A stretch of 26,268 nt of DNA, from assembly GCA_036939355.1 (NCBI GenBank), contig JALLAP010000020.1:1-26268 (forward strand), in the 5' to 3' direction. Shown piece after piece: positions 23,177-26,268 of this stretch (positions within the stretch are counted from its first letter, which is position 1; every line of letters starts with the position of its first letter). The notes below the pieces were generated by a model. It saw nothing but the letters and a program-made list of their open reading frames with translations. It was not told the DNA's origin and ran no database searches. The stretch comes from Thalassiosira profunda. Its lineage: Eukaryota; Bacillariophyta; Thalassiosirophyceae; Thalassiosirales; Thalassiosiraceae. Position numbers and translations under genes: made by a program.

Positions 23177-24271
23177 CTATCCTTCATGCATCATTGTCCG
23201 GTAAAACATCATGTCCAAGGAGGGATTCGACTGTTTCCAGCTAACCTCGGCCTTTTGTTTGTCAGAAACATATTCTTGGCGTTGGTCTGCACGCACATCT
23301 TCTTCCCCTGAAGGAGGTGCTAGATGCTGTCGGTTTCCCCCAGCTACTTTCTCTGGTTGCTTCAGCGCATTCCCACCGGCAACATGCTCCTCATCTGGCT
23401 CGTCGTCCAGCATCGACAAGCAGTGCAGGCCCATCTGGCCCAATTCGTCTGGCTCGGACCCCTCATCCTCCTCATATTGCAACCTCTCATTTCCCAAACT
23501 CAGATTGGCATACCCTTCCTCCCTTCCAACCCGATCCTCCGACAACTGTTCTCCATACCCGATCCGCCGGTGTTCCTCCCGCACCTCGTCCTCCACCTGC
23601 CGCACGCTGTACTTGCAGTTAAAAAGGGCGTCGCACGATCCCGCGGCAGATATGATCTTGTCCCACGGCAACCGTGTAAGTGGGGTGAGGATGGGATGCC
23701 GGAGGAGTCTTCTCCGCGGAGGCTGGGACAGCGTGCTGTTTACGCTGTTCAGATTTGATTCCGCTGCAGGCATTTGATTGAAGGTGTCCGCTGTTGGTGC
23801 AAAATTAGCATCTGTGTGAGGTGCACCGAATGCTGTCGGCTCTGCAGATTGCTCGGCACCAGATGAATGAGATGGATTCCCAACCTCGGAATGCTTCGGC
23901 GTTGCAAGTTCTATTGCAACAAAGCCGTCGTCGTCCCCGTCGATATCGCCATCAATCTCCTCTAACTCTCTCGTCAATGGGTTGGATTGGGCGTGCGAAA
24001 CAGAAGGAAGGGCGGTTGACACCGGCAAAACACGCTCTGTTTCAGCGCGGTCGCTTGCAGACGGTGCACCATGTGCCGCATTATCCGCGCTGGAGGAGGT
24101 CAATTCTGCTCCAGGCGCAGCATCGGCATCGATAGAAGAGGTGCTATTCGCCACTTCTTGAAGATTCGATGCGCCCTCCTCCGCTTCGCATCGGCCGTCC
24201 CCGCCCAGTGGGTGCACCGACGGCCCCTCCTCAGGAGGGCGGCCCATTGTGCTGCCCCCCGCGGCCTCCAT
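23177..24271 (-). CDS. acidic, mostly disordered hypothetical protein with a candidate LIR/AIM motif
   Basis: This is a 364-residue protein I do not recognise. The first 190 residues are Ala/Ser/Glu/Asp-rich and probably disordered. Within them, residues 113-121 (GDDDGFVAIEL) contain an acidic patch followed by F-V-A-I, which matches the extended LIR/AIM consensus for ATG8 binding; this is a short motif and may be coincidental. Residues of about 195-250 are more ordered (RRRLLRHPILTPLTRLPWDKII, then Cys-containing SCDALFNCKYSVRQVEDEVREEHRR). The C-terminal part is acidic again. There is no membrane segment. It starts at ATG 24271. It converges with the coiled-coil gene and diverges from the Deg9-like gene. 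Confidence 0.7.
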   Translation of the reverse strand: MEAAGGSTMGRPPEEGPSVHPLGGDGRCEAEEGASNLQEVANSTSSIDADAAPGAELTSSSADNAAHGAPSASDRAETERVLPVSTALPSVSHAQSNPLTRELEEIDGDIDGDDDGFVAIELATPKHSEVGNPSHSSGAEQSAEPTAFGAPHTDANFAPTADTFNQMPAAESNLNSVNSTLSQPPRRRLLRHPILTPLTRLPWDKIISAAGSCDALFNCKYSVRQVEDEVREEHRRIGYGEQLSEDRVGREEGYANLSLGNERLQYEEDEGSEPDELGQMGLHCLSMLDDEPDEEHVAGGNALKQPEKVAGGNRQHLAPPSGEEDVRADQRQEYVSDKQKAEVSWKQSNPSLDMMFYRTMMHEG

Positions 24272-24795
24272 TCTTTATGCTGCAGCCTCCTTGGAGCCTC
24301 AACTGCCACGGCGCCGATGCAAGATTGGAGCCGTCAACGCTTTCGACGTTGCCTTCACAGCAAAATTTGAGCCGTGCACTAAGCCTCGGCAAAAGAACAA
24401 AGCCACTTTGGCCAAATAACAAAGTCAAGTACAAAAAAGAGGCCTACGTATTCCTACGCAGCTTTTGTACCAGTTCCTACAGGCCTCAAGTGTACACGTG
24501 GAAGCTAAACTTCAACATGCGACACAAATGTCTCTGTCACGACGTCCAGAAGGGTTATCCCAACCCGTTCACTTAGCGCTAGTTAGCGTTGTAGACTTTG
24601 TACCAACTTTGTACTTTTTGTAATTCAGCCAGACCCAAACCCCAGAATTACAAGATTGTTCTTTTGCCGAGGCCTACCGTGCACGTTGGTGCAGCAAAAC
24701 TATTGTATGTAGCAAACTAGCAACCTCCACAAATAATCCTCTTGCTAACCTCAAACCTCTCGAACGTCATCCTCATCTCATTGCCAGCAGCCAAG
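24272..24795. promoter_or_regulatory. 524-nt AT-richer divergent intergenic region with TTTGTAC repeats
   Basis: This is one of the longest gene-free spaces here and is visibly richer in A/T than its surroundings. It holds four copies of TTTGTAC or its complement (24429-24435 as GTACAAA, 24464-24470, 24597-24603, 24608-24614); the last two are 11 bp apart. TTAGCG is repeated as TTAGCG-CTAG-TTAGCG at about 24573-24588. GAGGCCTACG and CCTACAGGCCTC near 24438 and 24475 add local symmetry. No ORF of protein-like composition is present. It probably holds the promoters of both flanking genes. Confidence 0.45.
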
Positions 24796-26268
24796 ATGCC
24801 GTCGCCCACGGACGCCGGCGATCATCCCGGAGCGCCCGCTGCTGCAGCCGCGGCGGGCGGCGCGCATGATAATTGCAATCACGGCCACCACGAGAAGCCA
24901 CACAGTCACGGTGCACCACCAGCCCCTGATCCCACCGATCCATCAAACGCGTCGCGCAAGCGCCCGCCCGAGACGATGGAGGAGGGAGGTCCAACTCAGC
25001 GCCCGCGGACTGAGGGGGCTTCGGGGACGACACAAGGGAGCAGCGGTGCTGCCAGTGGTTTCGGCGGCACCGTGGCCAGCCCCAGCCGGGTGCAGGAGGC
25101 AGCTGATGGCATCATCAACCTGGCCACCACCCGCCTCCACGAAAATGCGTCCCACGCTCGGTTCGATCATTCTGCCAACCCATTCGCTTCCGGGGCGGAG
25201 TTTGCATCGGTGCCCGGCGCGGTGGCCGGACTGAATGGTGCACAAGATGTGTCACAGACTAGCAACTCAGTTTTGCAGCTGTCCGTCACCAAGAGCAAAC
25301 CCTCCTTCACGGAGCCGTGGAGGAAGTTTCCGCCCGAGATATCGGTGGGGACGGGGGCGGTGATTGCGTGGAACGATTCGCCTGCAAACAAGGCAGCAGC
25401 ATCTCCAGGTGTTGCAAATGAGGGGAAACTGAATGAGGGGAAGTCTCCAGGGCAATCGGGGGAGGCGGCTGCCGATGGGGGAGGGAAGCAGCCTCCCAAT
25501 GAACCGACCGGAATTGTTGGGAATGGCGCAGGCAGCAAAGGGGGAATTCGCATTCTGACCACCGCCCGGACCGTGCAGCACGCCACCTCCATTCGGGCGC
25601 GCGCCCCCTCCTCCCCCCTCTCGGTGGGGTGCACGGTCGAGTGGATGAGCCTGTCGATGGACCTGGCGCTGTTGAAAGTGGCGGGGGAATTGAACACGGC
25701 GCCCCTGCCGGTGAATGCCAGCTTGCCCTGTTTGGGGGGAGAGGTGGCGTGCGTGGGCTTTCCGTCCGCGGAGGGTTTGCAGGCCTTGGGGCACGGAGAA
25801 GAGGCGGACGTGCACAAGGGACTGGTGGCGGGGTTTTACGCCGACGGAGGGGAACACCACTTGCTACGCATGAAGGTGACTCTGTCTAGCCATGACAGTG
25901 GGAGTTGTGGAGGGGGCGTCGTGCTGGGAGGCAATGGCCACATTGTGGGCCTGTCCACCGGCGTTGGTGGCGTCATCCCAGGACCCGTGGTCGATCGCTT
26001 CCTGCGCCTCTGCTGTGGCTGCAAGACACCTCCCGAGCAGCCGTGCAAGAGGACCTCAGGCCACACTGACTGCGAGGGCAGCGCGAGCCACGACACGGGA
26101 GATGAGACGTCGGGGAGTAAGGCGAAGCCTCCCCGGAGCGCCAAGCAGCCCAAGCCACACGCCGGCGGCATTGCACACCTCCCGGGAATCCCCACGCTGG
26201 GCATCACCGGCGTCCAAACGCTGGAGAACAGGGCGCTGCGCCGCAGCCTGGGCCTGACTGGAGCTGAC
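24796..26268 (+). CDS. Deg9/HtrA-like protein with substituted catalytic residues, 3' end beyond window
   Basis: The frame is open from ATG 24796 to the right edge (491 codons, no stop). A His-rich, disordered N-terminal region of about 200 residues precedes a trypsin-like domain that follows the Deg9 order: VGTGAVIAW, then ILTTARTVQH, then SMDLALLKV, VACVGFPSAEG, HDSGSCGGGVV, GPVVDRFL. The link to the PDZ region ends in IPTLGITGVQTLENRALRRSLGL, close to the plant Deg9 pattern. In active Deg proteases these positions read AHxV, DxALL and GNSGGP. Here the His is Arg258, the Asp is kept (Asp289), and the Ser is Cys371 with the following Pro lost. Peptidase activity is therefore unlikely, and a peptide-binding or regulatory role is inferred. 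No clear transit peptide is visible at this start. Confidence 0.85.
   Translation, partial: MPSPTDAGDHPGAPAAAAAAGGAHDNCNHGHHEKPHSHGAPPAPDPTDPSNASRKRPPETMEEGGPTQRPRTEGASGTTQGSSGAASGFGGTVASPSRVQEAADGIINLATTRLHENASHARFDHSANPFASGAEFASVPGAVAGLNGAQDVSQTSNSVLQLSVTKSKPSFTEPWRKFPPEISVGTGAVIAWNDSPANKAAASPGVANEGKLNEGKSPGQSGEAAADGGGKQPPNEPTGIVGNGAGSKGGIRILTTARTVQHATSIRARAPSSPLSVGCTVEWMSLSMDLALLKVAGELNTAPLPVNASLPCLGGEVACVGFPSAEGLQALGHGEEADVHKGLVAGFYADGGEHHLLRMKVTLSSHDSGSCGGGVVLGGNGHIVGLSTGVGGVIPGPVVDRFLRLCCGCKTPPEQPCKRTSGHTDCEGSASHDTGDETSGSKAKPPRSAKQPKPHAGGIAHLPGIPTLGITGVQTLENRALRRSLGLTGAD

Noticed and set aside
24169..24576. 135-codon plus-strand frame across the start of the acidic gene into the AT-rich gap
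   Set aside because: It overlaps the antisense coding start and has no protein-like composition in the gap.
1..26268. tRNA, rRNA or transposon sequences
   Set aside because: No B-box GGTTCRANNCC with matching cloverleaf arms, no rRNA core, no reverse transcriptase or transposase motif, and no long terminal or inverted repeats were found by eye.

Overview
The window is nuclear DNA of a eukaryote, most likely a small-genome unicellular alga or related protist. I cannot place the lineage from sequence alone. The evidence is the presence of PIG-W/GWT1, an ANKZF1/Vms1 release factor, F-box-like repeats and type II membrane glycosyltransferases. In addition, several genes are interrupted by short GT-AG introns. 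Three introns are well supported because they restore a conserved domain (74 nt in the GT61 gene, 108 and 93 nt in the SDR gene); one of 165 nt is likely, and two more are inferred from frame changes inside conserved proteins. No rRNA, tRNA, mobile element, CRISPR array or prokaryotic operon signal was recognised.

The layout is very compact: 16 genes in 26.3 kb, with neighbours almost always on opposite strands (signs in order - + - - + - + - + - + - - + - +). Convergent neighbours are as little as 15 nt apart, and divergent neighbours share 0.16-0.6 kb intergenic spaces. In order: a partial low-complexity Ser-rich protein (1-715, -); a Cys-motif unknown (1309-2526, +); a small NTF2/SnoaL-like protein (2628-3068, -); a tail-anchored intradiol-dioxygenase-like protein (3470-4372, -); a GT61-type glycosyltransferase with one intron (4596-6298, +); a DUF501 protein (6328-7273, -); an ANKZF1/Vms1 orthologue (7607-9574, +); a helical, coiled-coil unknown (9715-11334, -); a large duplicated F-box-like protein (11500-14238, +); a fusion of a sulfatase-like and a fucosyltransferase-like domain (14276-17191, -); a three-exon HSD17B8/FabG-like reductase with a 28-nt microexon (17406-18506, +); an LRR protein (18633-19532, -); PIG-W/GWT1 (19787-21293, -); a coiled-coil protein with an internal duplication (21458-23161, +); an acidic unknown with a possible LIR motif (23177-24271, -); and the start of a Deg9-like protein whose catalytic His and Ser are replaced (24796 to the right edge, +). 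This last gene stays open to the edge.

The genes do not form one pathway. Loose themes are secretory-pathway glycosylation (GT61, sulfatase/FucT fusion, PIG-W) and protein quality control (Vms1/ANKZF1, an F-box-like protein, a Deg9-like pseudoprotease, a candidate LIR protein). The most unusual items are the two enzyme folds with lost catalytic residues, the A-F-F-A internal duplication at 11500-14238, and a roughly seven-fold excess of the palindrome TTGCAA across the window. All calls rest on motif recognition by eye; no database search was run.
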